A stretch of 64,000 nt of DNA from Tubulanus polymorphus. Lineage: Eukaryota; Nemertea; Palaeonemertea; Tubulaniformes; Tubulanidae. A program made the translations under genes and the position numbers. The notes beneath the pieces were generated by a model. It made no database searches. It saw only the letters and a list, made by a program, of their open reading frames with translations, and was not told where the DNA came from. Below are positions 11,925 through 23,287 of the stretch, piece after piece. How positions within the stretch are numbered: the first letter of the stretch is position 1; each line of letters begins with the position of its first letter. The stretch lies in assembly GCF_964204645.1 (NCBI RefSeq), contig NC_134036.1:1550001-1614000 (forward strand), in the 5' to 3' direction.

Positions 11925-12325
11925 GGCCTTGCTCAATCATACTTGATATCGTGTCTATTTCAAATTGACTTGAGGAGAACACATCAGGTGGCTTAGCCCA
12001 GTCAGTTTCGGTGGTACATACCTGACGTAGGACTCAATAGGACTAGAATAGACTGGCAGTTGACCTAAAACATTGTTTTTAATCCATGATATATACGCTG
12101 TTATTGGTGGTTCGAAAAAGTCTTCATTGAAAATTGAAAGGGGATCATGAGAGAAAAGAGACTCCATGATTTGAAAGTTAAACAATAATATGTTTCCATG
12201 CCTACACACCAAACTTCAGTTGGTAGGCATGGATACATATTATTGTTAAATTTTCAAATCGTGGAGTCTCTTTTCTCTCATGGATGATCAACACAAGTTG
12301 AAAATACATTATTTAGTAGCCAAAG
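11925..12325 (-). mobile_element. Foldback element, family F, copy B
   Basis: Reverse-orientation relative of 6355-6765. The hairpin arms are at about 12148-12208 and 12220-12285, with the same GCCTAC / GTAGGC centre. The flank containing CCTAAAACATTGTTTTTAAT matches the reverse complement of copy A's right flank. Two copies sharing hairpin and flanks show a mobile unit. Confidence 0.65.
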
Positions 12326-12599
12326 CTTGTAAGTCTAATGATATCCAACTGACTACACCTACACAGGGTACTATTTTTGTTTAGGTATATAGAACTGCTC
12401 GCGCACGAACTGATAATTCATCACAATAGTTTCTCTCTCCTGCTAGAAACGTCAACCTTGATTGACACGTAACGTTTAACCGCAATTAATCTAATTAAAC
12501 TTGATGTCGTCCGTTAATTGCTCTGCAACGAAACATGTGCACGATTTGAAATAGCGTGCGAGACAATTAGCGAGCGCTAGTATCTTGCAATTCTATCCA

Positions 12600-12970
12600 G
12601 AGTTGGTGTCAAATACTGAGTAAGAGTTTGTGAAATACAATAGACTCTGTCTCTTACTGCGGTAAAGCTGGTAAAATTCTACCCCGAGTTGGTGCCAAAT
12701 ACTGAGTAAGAGTTTGTGAAATACAGTAGACTGTCTCTTACTGCGGTAAAGTTGAGGCTGGTAAAATTCTACCCCGAGTTGGTGTCAAATACTGAGTAAG
12801 AGTTTGTGAAATACAGTAGACTCTGTCTCTCTCTTACTGTGGTAAAGTTGAGACTAGTAAAATTCTACCCCGAGTTGGTGTCAAATACTGAGTAAGCGTT
12901 TGTGAAATACAGTAGACTCTGTCTCTTACTGCGGTAACGTTGAGACTGGAAAATTCTACCTCGAGTCGAC
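12600..12970. repeat. 92-bp minisatellite array, locus 2
   Basis: About four copies of the unit at 10760-11040, with small indels: some copies have lost the GAGACTG part, and one has an extra CTCT in the CTGTCTCTTACTG segment. Confidence 0.85.
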
Positions 12971-15935
12971 ATCAAAATGTCTGCGAAGCAAAAAGTCATT
13001 CATTTTGTCAGGAAATGTCTGCACTCTTCATCTAGACATTAGCATCATTGAAAAATGTCTTCTCGGTAGTGTCAAGTATTCCGTTAAGTAGCTATCAGTA
13101 AGCTATCTAGAGTCGCTATCAAGAAGCTATCTAGGAGTCGCAGTGACGTTCATCTGAAGACTTCATCTTCCTACCTTTGATTTTTTTTCGATTCAGCAAC
13201 AATGAAAATCATAAAGTTTTTTTTTTTAACATCACCGCAGCAACCAAAACGAACAAATAACGTTGACGATTGTTGTGAAGAAGGTGCCGGATGTGAATAA
13301 GGGAGTGTTTAGTTGCTCGAAACAAAGACCCTTCCGGTTCGACTCATCTGTATCGTGGAATTATTGAGTTAGGCGACGATAGCGATACCTTTTAGCGCGC
13401 GCAAAACATTTCCGTAATAATTGCGGATCAATTCGCCTGATTGCAGACGATTTAGCAACACGCGAAGCCGTATATACATTCGACAGAATCTAAGAAAACT
13501 TCCTCCCACCATCTCTAACCGTGCATACCCTTCTATCGTCATCCAGCCACCAGTCTCTTGACCCTAGCATCAGTTCCCCATCCCTATACAGATCCTCATT
13601 CGGGCCTTCCTTCATCGCATGCTAACCTTTCACTCCCGACCTCTAAATGGGAAACCTAGATCAGTATCTGTCTGTTGTCTACTGTTTGTCCCCTCCATCA
13701 TTTCCACACTGCCATCATATTTAAATATGTTGTCGTTAGGAATTTCTCCACCACTCGTGGTTCTATCCACCGCACCTCCACCCCCCCCCCCTTGTAGATC
13801 CAGCGATACCTTCACCAGTGACCTGCTGCGTGCGCCGTTACCGAGAAACCCGACAGTTCCCGATTACCGGATTTCAAATCACCGGCGATAAAAACGAGAG
13901 AGAAAAAGAAAACACCGTCGCAGACGATTACTGAAACAAGCGGTTCGGGAAAAATGCAAATGACAAATTGACTCCGCTGCACGAAACGACGATTAGATTC
14001 GCGAAATCTAAGACGATTTCAGCAGAAAATTAGTATGATTTGTTGGTGTTTTTCGGCGGATTGGAATCGAGGGGTGCTCGCGTGCGTAGGTGTCAACTTA
14101 CATACAGACCTTCAACCGAGGTCCCGTAAATAGGATATATTTCTTTCGAAGGCTATGATGTATATATTTAAATTGTTGAGAGCTTCAACGAAAAATTTCT
14201 CGCGAGAAAACGGTAAACAAATTGTGCATTCCTGCATTAATAAACGAGTATTAAAAAGGACCCGCGCATGCGTATATTGTAAGAAGCCTACTGTTGCATC
14301 TATTTGCCTTCGAGAGGCACTTACTCAGACTACAGGTCGATCAATATACGGGCACTTGTCGCATTCATCGAAAAAAACAATTACTTCCGGTTTGTGATGT
14401 CATTTCCATCGGCTTTTAATGGCGGAATAGGTTGTTGTCATCGATGAGTGGCACTCAAACTCCGTTATGTCTAGCTCACGGAATCAGGTCCAGAACTGTT
14501 CGGACTCAGGGTATAAATGCCAATCTGGACCCCCTCGTGCCCCTCCAGACGATCGCCTGTTGAAGGCTGGACGAATTCATTTTTCAAAAAAGATGAGAAT
14601 GTCTGCCTAAAATTGACGATGCAGACATGACGCCTTAAATCATTTCCAAATAAATATGTCTGGGGTATACTGTCACGGGAGGTGACGACGCCTATTTTGG
14701 GAAAAAATGGCGAACGTCTGTCCAAACGTCTGAGGGGGCGTGGCCGACAGACAGCTGGTCGATAGCTAAATACGTAGCTACAATATAAATAAGTATTTAA
14801 ATCACATATTTCTTTCCTACAATTAATTCGAGTTTGTGAACTCACAGAGTTCCATGTCGTCCGATTGACTTTATAGATGTATTTTGTCTGCTAATCCTCG
14901 CCACTCCCTTGTAACCTAAAAGCTACACATTAAGCATTAATCGAAATCCGATAATCCGCAGCTTGCCGGATTAAATTGGATTTTCCGCCTGGCGCTTTAA
15001 AACAAGATTTATGAATATTCGTATAGAGCCCGGTGCGTAAACAGATCGACTCATGGTGTTGCGGTCGAAACCGAACTCGTTTCGCGTAGATACGACCACA
15101 CTTTGATAGTTCATTAAAGTTCCATTAGTACTCAGCTATCCTGAAAGGTTTAAAGCTTTGTGAATAATTATGTAAACCAGTCCCTTATGTGTGGAGATAT
15201 TTTAGAAGTTCATTCTCAATTAAACTATAAATCACAGGAACTGCAGTTGATTTTGACTTTCAAATTTAAACGTTAAACCGACAACACTGTTGGCCGCGCG
15301 CTTCGCACGATATCCAGGTTACCGGGTAACAAACGTCGTCGCCTCCGGAAATGAGCTGCGATCAATTTTTTTTACAAATCGATTTAATAAAGCCCAGCCA
15401 TGTTTTTTGGATCGATTAACGAGCGATTAGATAACCATACGGACCGGAACTAACCTCGGCCGCTGGGGAAGCAGTCACTGGCAGCCGAGGTTCCAAGTCA
15501 TGTTGATATACAGTCTAAGTTCTTTATAATGTTTAATGCCACAACTTTCTTTGTCTACAATAAGTGGTCTTCAGTTGCATCGCGCTGTAGGGCGACCTGA
15601 GTGCCCCTTTAACGCCAACAGTTTTCAGAGCACACACTTTTCTCAATTTAACTCAAATTCGATGATAATACCGTTCTTTAACCAGATTCGTAGAGTAACT
15701 CCATATTTTTCATCGACCCCAGCGGTAACGTTTTAAAGGACTTTTACTTTGCAAAAAAACAGATTCTATTTCGTGGAAGAAAAATACATGTAATAGGAGA
15801 AAAACGATTGTCAGAGATTTCTGACAAGCTTCATTTCTTCATGGTTATTTGTAGAGAGTATCGTTGTAAGAAGGCGTTGTCTATAGAAACATAAGATTAA
15901 TGGCCTTCAAGAGTACAAGGTACCGAAGCCAAGAA
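12971..15935. other. Gene-free spacer
   Basis: Nearly 3 kb in which I see no exon-like segment with splice sites and no repeat array. There are short low-complexity runs (poly-T near 13217, poly-C near 13780). Small open frames at 13619-13891, 14155-14397 and 14471-14845 show no recognisable domain. Confidence 0.45.
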
Positions 15936-16052
15936 TAAGGCTGGAATAAAATGGTATACCCTGCTTCTCCTAATCAAGGGTTATTTTTTGGAATAGCGTG
16001 GCAATTTGTAATCAGTTCATTCCTATAACTGTCTGGTCCGTTATTATCGTAG
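15936..16052. mobile_element. Family M inverted-repeat element, copy 2, left part (split by the LTR element)
   Basis: It begins with TAAGGCTGG and GGTATACCCTGCTTCTCC, a diverged family M left end, and stops at the 4-bp target site GTAG (16049-16052). The matching right part resumes at 22611 and ends at about 22720 with GAGGTATCAG...TTAGCCTT. The LTR element therefore inserted into this older element. Confidence 0.6.
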
Positions 16053-16793
16053 TGTTATGATAGCCAATTTTTATATTTATAAAACATGCATAGTTCAATA
16101 GCAGTTGTATGTTCATAATGCATACAACTCTATTCACTAGGAAATCCAGAACGGGCATGTTTTACTAATGGGTTTTTCAATGTATATTTGTTATTGTTTA
16201 CTAGGAATTCATAAACGGGCAAGTTTTGGCTTTGCAGTCATTTAATGTTGTTTGCCTTTGTTACTAGTTCAGTTTATGTCTCGGATTAATAAGAAATATT
16301 TTGGAGTTAGTTTTCAAGACAATAGAAAAATCCTAAGGGATTAGTCAAGTGTCAACGTCTACGAGACAACTCCGGGCTTGTTTCTTAACCAGGTTGCTAA
16401 GAACATTAATTCTTGGGGGCCTGGTGGGCGAATCAGGTCCCGAGGTTAGTCGTCGGCCCTCCCCAAATGCGGTGGCGTTGGTCACGAGAATAGTCCCTTG
16501 GAAACCAAATTTTGGATAGTATAAAAATAAGAGACATAGCTGAACTAGTCGGAGAGCACCTGGGAAACCAAGAGGGGAAGGAACTAGAACCCGAAATTGT
16601 AAAAGGTGTCGATAAATAGGAAAGACGAAAGTAACATAATAAATAGTTGTGAGTATTTATATTCGAAGTATTTGCATTTTAGTCGTTTATTCATTTTTGG
16701 TCTCGGGTCAAATTCAATTTGTGTCGTTGTGCGGAGCTGAGGAAGGATACGCTCTCCCACGATATTTCGGTTCCTTCTTCGGGCCGCATAACA
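16053..16793 (+). repeat. 5' LTR
   Basis: 741 bp with TG...CA ends. A TATA box (TATAAAAA, 16520-16527) and a polyadenylation signal (AATAAA, 16638-16643) are in the order expected for U3, R and U5. Confidence 0.95.
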
Positions 16794-16797
16794 GATT

Positions 16798-16815
16798 TGG
16801 TGCCGAAACCCGGGA
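16798..16815 (+). other. Primer-binding site for tRNA-Phe
   Basis: TGGTGCCGAAACCCGGGA starts four bases after the left LTR. It is exactly complementary to the last 18 nt (with CCA) of animal tRNA-Phe(GAA) as I remember that sequence. This sets the plus strand as the coding strand and supports an LTR retrotransposon. Confidence 0.85.
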
Positions 16816-17189
16816 CCTTTAGTTATTTTTTTATTCAGTCAGATAGTTAGATAAGATTATTTACTTAAAGTTTAAAGAATGGTTAATTGTTTATTAGAGA
16901 ATGAATATTTTGATTAATCAGTGATTATGGTATAGCGATTTATTATTTTAATTGATGCTGCTTTAATTAGGAATTGAATTTTAATTACTACTGGTTTAAT
17001 ATAAATTATTTTTTAGGTTATTTTTTATTGATATGGGTAGCTATATGCACCGCAATAGAAGGTTTTTAAAAATACATATAGTTACCTATTGTGATGATAT
17101 TTTGATATATGTCACCGAGGTTGTCGCTCAGTACTGAGTATTTTGTTAATTAAAGGTTTAGGTAGTACGAAGAGTTGAACAGTCAAGCT

Positions 17190-17350
17190 AATGTTCCGAT
17201 GCTGATGGAAAATTCCAGTATTTTGGAATAATTTAATAGTTAACGATAGATTCCAATGTTGATGTGATATTCCAATATTGATGGTGACATTCCAGTATTG
17301 ACGGGAAATTCCGATACTGAGGAGAAGGGATATGGTTTAAATGAAATCCA
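17190..17350 (+). repeat. Degenerate tandem repeat in the LTR element leader
   Basis: Units resembling ATTCCAATATTGATGGTGA recur about every 24 bp between the primer site and gag (for example TTCCAGTATTGACGGGAAA and TTCCGATACTGAGG). A packaging or structural role in the leader RNA is possible but unproven. Confidence 0.6.
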
Positions 17351-17669
17351 ATATCGATGATTTTGTTTCCGATATTGAGGGTATAGTGTTGATAACTGAT
17401 ATCAGTACTGAATTATAGATTAAGATATAGTATTTTCGGTAGTAAAGCTACGCGAAATAATTTACGATAGTGTAGATATCGATCCCATATTGGGGATAAT
17501 AGGTTTATAGAAAGGTTTATAAGAATCTGTGTCGAAACTGTAATTGCATAGATTTTGAATTGCAGCCACTATTAGCGTTGCGGTCAGTTTTAGGAACGCT
17601 CTGTTTTAATATTCTGTTTTACTCTGTTTTTTTATACTTTCTTTTCTCCGAGTTAATTTATAATTCAAT

Positions 17670-18914
17670 ATGCCGCCACCGAGTACTAGGAGTCAGACGG
17701 CTCATGAGGATATTGACGACCCGCAGAGTCCGACAGCGGGGGCTGGTTCGTCGACGGGGACGAGCATGTCAGAACGAGATATACTCCTCCTGATCGCCGA
17801 ACGACTAGGTAGTTCGACAAACCTTGGGGATGTGGTTTCCATCCCGAAATTTTCAGGTAGACCAAACGGGAGTGACTTTTCGCAATGGTTGCGAACGTAT
17901 GACAATGTAGCTAAAGCGAGAGGTTGGACGGACGACCAATGTAAAAATTTCATGTTCCAATATTTAGAGGGTCCGGCTAGACGGTTCTATGACGATTTAG
18001 TCATAGATCGATCTACAAAATTTGCTAGTATTGTCAATTCTTTTAGGGACCACTTTGAGTCGGACAGTCTGCGACTCCGAGAAGAGACTGACTTCTCCGG
18101 ACTTCGGCAGAAGAAAGGGGAGTCAGTCGATGATTATTCGGAGCGAGTGGACCGACTGGCTCACAAATTACAAAAATCGGACCGAGACAAATTGGTCGTC
18201 TTTCTCAACGGGCTGGACAATGCGATCAGGAAGGACGTGATGATGATGAGGCCCGACACGTTTTCAATGGCAGTCGAGCACGCGAGGACTGCCGAGCAGT
18301 GGACTGATCGAGATCTGACGAAACCGACAGTGAACCAGACCTCCCCAACTGATGCGTCACTCCTCAAGACCATGGAGGAGATAAAAGGAATGTTCTCTCA
18401 GTTCTTACGGCTGAGAGAGCCTAGTGACAGGGGTGAGAGGCAAGCACAGAGGCCTATGAGAGGTGATCGACGGGGGGACACGTTCACTCGACAATCCCCA
18501 GGTCGAAATCGCAGCGCCCCTCGATGGCAAGATGCGAGACCTCGTTACGACCAAAACCCACGCTTTGAGCCCCGACGTTCTTACCCGGCTAGGAGAGAAA
18601 GAAATCTCGCGGGGCACAATAATTGTTTCAGGTGTGGTCAACCGGGTCACTATGGGAAGTTCTGTCCATATACGCCAGATACGGGTCGACAGTACGGATA
18701 CAGAGAGCCACAAGAGGGGAGGATATATCCGCGGTCGCCACAACATCCGCCGCCACAACACCCGCTGCCACCCATGCAAGGTCAAAGGGGTGATCAACAG
18801 CAGCCGGGAAATGGTTTCGGTCGTCACCATCAGGATGGCGCGATGACGGCCTCAATTTACCCAGTTATCCCCGGCCATCCAATGTATCCCTACGAGACCG
18901 ACGAGCTCTATTAA
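17670..18914 (+). CDS. gag: Gag polyprotein of the LTR retrotransposon
   Basis: 414 codons. Residues from about 60 to 210 resemble the Ty3/gypsy retrotransposon Gag capsid fold: PKFSG near residue 60, a QWL segment after it, YLEGPARRFYDDL, then a FRDHF...RLREETDFSGLRQKKGESVDDY region. An arginine-rich segment (about 250-315) precedes one CCHC zinc knuckle, C319-X2-C322-X4-H327-X4-C332, which binds RNA. The tail is rich in proline and glutamine. It assembles the particle that packages the element RNA. The frame is uninterrupted. The protease frame lies at -1 relative to gag and is already open before the gag stop, so a -1 ribosomal frameshift is the likely way to make Gag-Pro. Confidence 0.93.
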   Translation: MPPPSTRSQTAHEDIDDPQSPTAGAGSSTGTSMSERDILLLIAERLGSSTNLGDVVSIPKFSGRPNGSDFSQWLRTYDNVAKARGWTDDQCKNFMFQYLEGPARRFYDDLVIDRSTKFASIVNSFRDHFESDSLRLREETDFSGLRQKKGESVDDYSERVDRLAHKLQKSDRDKLVVFLNGLDNAIRKDVMMMRPDTFSMAVEHARTAEQWTDRDLTKPTVNQTSPTDASLLKTMEEIKGMFSQFLRLREPSDRGERQAQRPMRGDRRGDTFTRQSPGRNRSAPRWQDARPRYDQNPRFEPRRSYPARRERNLAGHNNCFRCGQPGHYGKFCPYTPDTGRQYGYREPQEGRIYPRSPQHPPPQHPLPPMQGQRGDQQQPGNGFGRHHQDGAMTASIYPVIPGHPMYPYETDELY

Positions 18915-18976
18915 GAACACCCCATGACAGGCCACTCACACACCCAGTCACCATCGAACGACAATTCACCCAGCTT

Positions 18977-19927
18977 TTGCCTGAGGAGAGAGTGAGGGAC
19001 CCTCAAGGGTCACTGAGGGGACGTACTCCGACAGACAAGGAGATAGACCGTCCGTTGCCGACTAGAGGTTTCGACAAACAAAGGACGTCTGGCGACAAGC
19101 ATTACACGCCACCTATTCTTGCATCCGTGGCTAACCGTGTAACGGGTACCCATGCGGGAAATACATTGTCCGTTTTGGTCGATACCGGTGCTGAAATAAG
19201 CGTCCTGAATGAGGCCTGGTATCGCCAAAACCCATCAATAGCCGTGGGTCCCGTGATGCAGGGTCAGTTCATGGAGGCAAGAGCGGTGGATGGTAAGACA
19301 TTTGAGTTGAAAGGCGTTGTGCCCACAAATTTTAAAATTGGTGAGTATGACGTTCGTCACGCTATGTACTTGGTCCCAGGAATCGATACTCATATTATTT
19401 TAGGTTCCGACTTTTTGCGCTCTAACAACGCAAGTATTAATTACGGATCGAATTTTCTCAAGCTACCGGGAGCAAGTCCAATTCATTTTACTAACAAGAT
19501 AGATTTAAATAAAACAACTTCGGTTCAAAGCACGACCAATCCAATTATTCCACCTATTTCTGAAAAGATTGTCGATGCACATTGTTCACAGGCCCTAGTC
19601 GAAAAAATTAACAGCAAAAAGGCTGTATATGAATTTTCACACCAGTTACGTGAAAGGAAAGTCGTGGGTGCCACGGCTGCAATATCAATTTCATCGATTA
19701 ATATTCACGCAAGTTCTACTAATCTCACACCACGGTTCGTTAATATTCACGAAAGGTCATATTTAGGGCCACATAGATTAGATCATGCGAATCCGGAATC
19801 GCCACTGTTCCGGGAATGGAGGCTGTATCATCGTGTACGCCCTCCCGAAAATCGTTGTGGAAGAATAATCGGTAAAAGGCTCGACAGGTTAGAGTTACTG
19901 AAAGTTGAGGAAGAAAACTCTGCCTGA
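18977..19927 (+). CDS. pro: Retropepsin-type aspartic protease ORF of the LTR element (-1 frame relative to gag)
   Basis: Numbering from the first codon used here (18977, TTG; the frame stays open upstream into the end of gag). The catalytic motif LVDTGAEISVL has D69-T70-G71, and ILGSDFL at 141-147 is the second conserved retropepsin motif. The protease processes Gag. It is followed by about 160 residues with no recognisable domain; these are where reverse transcriptase would begin in a full element. The end (RLELLKVEEENSA then stop) might be the C-terminus of an ancestral Pol joined by internal deletion, which is speculation. Start choice is uncertain because a frameshift product has no own start codon. 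Confidence 0.85.
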   Translation: MPEERVRDPQGSLRGRTPTDKEIDRPLPTRGFDKQRTSGDKHYTPPILASVANRVTGTHAGNTLSVLVDTGAEISVLNEAWYRQNPSIAVGPVMQGQFMEARAVDGKTFELKGVVPTNFKIGEYDVRHAMYLVPGIDTHIILGSDFLRSNNASINYGSNFLKLPGASPIHFTNKIDLNKTTSVQSTTNPIIPPISEKIVDAHCSQALVEKINSKKAVYEFSHQLRERKVVGATAAISISSINIHASSTNLTPRFVNIHERSYLGPHRLDHANPESPLFREWRLYHRVRPPENRCGRIIGKRLDRLELLKVEEENSA

Positions 19928-21869
19928 CAAAAGATGACGACTATTTCTAAGTGACGAGCGACGAGACATTTCTTAATGGATAGATTTTGATTCGAAATAA
20001 TTGAATGATTATTTTGAAGCTTATGATTGATTCAGATCGTTTCATTTTTTTCGCGGTCACATTTTAGTTTAGCAATGAACTAACGTAAACACAGGTCGCT
20101 TGGATGTAACCATTTCTTTATTTCGCCTACTGATGACAATAACAATAACAGATAATTCAACATTCCGCTGCCAATTCTATCGCTTAAATGAGAATGGATT
20201 TTTTTTTAATGGCTAACACACACTATGGCTTGAATTGTTTCCTTAACCCATGACAATTGAGTATTAAACGCGTTCTTAACAGGTATTTTAATGAAATCAC
20301 TTACTGGAAATGTGGATACCCGGTGTTGGTAAATGATACGATTGTTGGAAAGGCCGATGCAGCCGACGTAGATTCGTTGAGCTGGAAATGCATAAAAATA
20401 AGATGTAATTGCATACAAGTTGATAATATTTTGAGGTTAAATTGATTAAATTAATTGTGGAAAACTATGCTATTATTATGTTAAAAAAATTAAAAAAACT
20501 CTCTTGCTAGGGAAATGGAATGATATTCAAACGAACTATGTTAGAAGAAAATATATTGTTCAAAAAGAATGTGTTACACAATTAAATGTTGGTTGAGCGA
20601 ATGATGGGAAAAATTATCTTCATTATCCGTAAGATAAACAAAAGATGTTCTTCGTAATTCATGAATGGAGTGGTTGGCAATACGTACTATGCTTTCGGTA
20701 CATGGAAATTCTTGATAAGTATAATGGGGATATTTTAAATGAGTTAATGATTTTTATATTGGATAGTTGAAAGAAAACCAAATTGTTTGCCGTGATTACT
20801 TGTGCTATGTTTTGAGTTGTAGGTTTAGTATCTGCTATAGGTAATAGAGAGCTTTTGGCTTACCGTTCTCAATAGTTCCTCCGTTACGCGTGTTGGTGAA
20901 CATATTTCCTCCGTGATGGATGTTGGTGAAGAATAACGATGCGCTCTTATATCCGTTCTCCGAAGAAGTGTTCGAACTTGTTTCGCGACGTTCTTTTAAA
21001 CTCGCGCCGGATGGACTCGCTATTGTTTGGAAATAGTATGCGACACTGTTTCTAGGGACGTACGCGGGTCAACTCATGTTTATTGCTCACTTCTTCGCAC
21101 GTTTAAACTCAAAATTTCCGCAAATACAATGTACGTATAGACTCTATCGTTACCAATCCATTAGCTCCGCACTTTTATGAAGGTTCTCAGTCCACATGCT
21201 GGTCAAGAAGACGATGACTGATGTAAATTCCCGACGCCTGACAGTTTAATGGCTGGTGCGCCCGCCTGACCGAAAATTGCGCCTATTGATCGCCGAGTCA
21301 GGTTGATGGTGGAAGTGCATACGGTGATGGACATTCACAATGTATTATTCGTGATGAACTGTTGTTTTGCAGAAAAATATGGAAGCGATTCGTATTCAAC
21401 AAAAGAAGTATTTTGTAGTACCGATGCGGTGGTAACTCGTACGAACTCTTTTTCGTAATTTTGCGGACTTTGATGTTTAACGTTGCGTTGTTGTGGTCAA
21501 TGCGTGTCGTTGATAGCGTTTCGAATTAATCGCGGATACGTTTGCGTTTCTGACTCTAATGGTTTATCGGTTTTCGCTGATTGCGCGCTTGTGACTCTAT
21601 TTGTTTATCAAAACGATGATTATTTGCTACATTCTTATTGTTTGCGATTTGTTTCATTTATCAACGATTTAATTGTGTCTATGTATGAATATGTTGCTTG
21701 TTGCTGTGTTTATTGTGATTATTTTATTGTCATGTACGTTATCGTCGACACCTTGGTTTATTATTACTGTATTGAGTCACGCGTCAGATTTGAAATCATA
21801 ACATTGTTACTCCATGCTTGCTGAACTTTTGTGACAAAGTGGGACACTTTGAATTTGGGTTGGAGGTAC
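19928..21869 (+). other. Internal non-coding part of the LTR element, lacking RT, RNase H and integrase
   Basis: About 1.9 kb between protease and right LTR. I found no YxDD box, no integrase zinc motif and no long frame. The small frame at 21483-21824 has no recognisable domain. The end before the right LTR (GGGTTGGAGG) is only a weak polypurine tract. Confidence 0.75.
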
Positions 21870-22610
21870 TGTTATGATAGCCAATTTTTATATTTATAAA
21901 ACATGCATAGTTCAATAGCAGTTGTATGTTCATAATGCATACAACTCTATTCACTAGGAAATCCAGAACGGGCATGTTTTACTAATGGGTTTTTCAATGT
22001 ATATTTGTTATTGTTTACTAGGAATTCATAAACGGGCAAGTTTTGGCTTTGCAGTCATTTAATGTTGTTTGCCTTTGTTACTAGTTCAGTTTATGTCTCG
22101 GATTAATAAGAAATATTTTGGAGTTAGTTTTCAAGACAATAGAAAAATCCTAAGGGATTAGTCAAGTGTCAACGTCTACGAGACAACTCCGGGCTTGTTT
22201 CTTAACCAGGTTGCTAAGAACATTAATTCTTGGGGGCCTGGTGGGCGAATCAGGTCCCGAGGTTAGTCGTCGGCCCTCCCCAAATGCGGTGGCGTTGGTC
22301 ACGAGAATAGTCCCTTGGAAACCAAATTTTGGATAGTATAAAAATAAGAGACATAGCTGAACTAGTCGGAGAGCACCTGGGAAACCAAGAGGGGAAGGAA
22401 CTAGAACCCGAAATTGTAAAAGGTGTCGATAAATAGGAAAGACGAAAGTAACATAATAAATAGTTGTGAGTATTTATATTCGAAGTATTTGCATTTTAGT
22501 CGTTTATTCATTTTTGGTCTCGGGTCAAATTCAATTTGTGTCGTTGTGCGGAGCTGAGGAAGGATACGCTCTCCCACGATATTTCGGTTCCTTCTTCGGG
22601 CCGCATAACA
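21870..22610 (+). repeat. 3' LTR
   Basis: 741 bp, by eye identical to 16053-16793, and followed by the duplicated target GTAG. Confidence 0.95.
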
Positions 22611-22720
22611 GTAGTTTAATCATGATTTTAGCAATGTACACGGAAGTCAGGCGGCCGGCCGGGCCAACTTTAAGCTCAGTACTAGAAATGAGAGGAAAGA
22701 GGTATCAGTTTTTAGCCTTG
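22611..22720. mobile_element. Family M inverted-repeat element, copy 2, right part
   Basis: Continues the element cut at 16052. It contains GGCGGCCGGCCGGGCCAAC and TTAAGCTCAG as in copy 1, and ends GAGGTATCAG...TTAGCCTT. Confidence 0.6.
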
Positions 22721-22820
22721 AAGCGTGTGATAATCAAATATTTTAGCTCTGATTCGCTACATGGGTATAAAATTATCGTCGTAACAAAAAGGCGTTGTTT
22801 ATATTCGAACGAGAGATGTT

Positions 22821-23046
22821 TAGCCTAAAAAAATTGATACCTTGTTTCTCCGCTCTGCTGAGCTTAAAAGTTGACCCAACCGCCCACCTGTCTACCCTGT
22901 ACATTACTCTTTTTTTAAATCGTGATCAATTTTACCATAACAGACCCGGCGGCTATAGAAATGAACTGTTTACAAATTTTATCACATTTTACAAAAATGA
23001 CCCGGCAGTTGCGGAGAAACAAGGTATCATTTTTTGTTTAGCCTTA
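22821..23046. mobile_element. Family M inverted-repeat element, copy 3
   Basis: Full-length copy in the opposite orientation to copy 1: left end TAGCCTAAAAAAATTGATAC, right end GCGGAGAAACAAGGTATCAT...AGCCTTA. It lies only 100 bp from copy 2. Confidence 0.75.
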
Positions 23047-23287
23047 TTCTCGTAATAAAGGTACGCGGTGCCGGATGAAGCTAAGAATAAACATTTTCGT
23101 TTCTATCCGACATTAAGAGGCGAGCAGCTCTAATGAAAATATAAGCACACTTTACTGGCGATTCAGGTATATTCCTTTGTGCGTGACCGATTCTGAGACG
23201 AATCGACACGATTTCGACATCACGATCGTGTAGTTTTATTGACCGTTCACAATAGATCATCATCAACACCACCTATAATTGTGTACC

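Larger units (their letters stand above)
16053..22610 (+). mobile_element. LTR retrotransposon (Ty3/gypsy-like), Gag-Pro only, young, non-autonomous
   Basis: Two 741-bp direct repeats, 16053-16793 and 21870-22610, both starting TGTTATG and ending GCATAACA. They are flanked by the 4-bp duplication GTAG (16049-16052 and 22611-22614). By eye the LTRs are identical, which implies a recent insertion. A tRNA-Phe primer site follows the left LTR. Inside are a Gag ORF with a zinc knuckle and a protease ORF. From 19928 to 21869 there is no recognisable reverse transcriptase, RNase H or integrase, although a full gypsy pol would need about 3 kb. The element should therefore depend on enzymes from an autonomous relative. 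Confidence 0.92.

Noticed and set aside
19928-21869. Hidden pol gene in the LTR element
   Set aside because: No RT, RNase H or integrase motif was seen in any frame, and the space is too short for a full pol.
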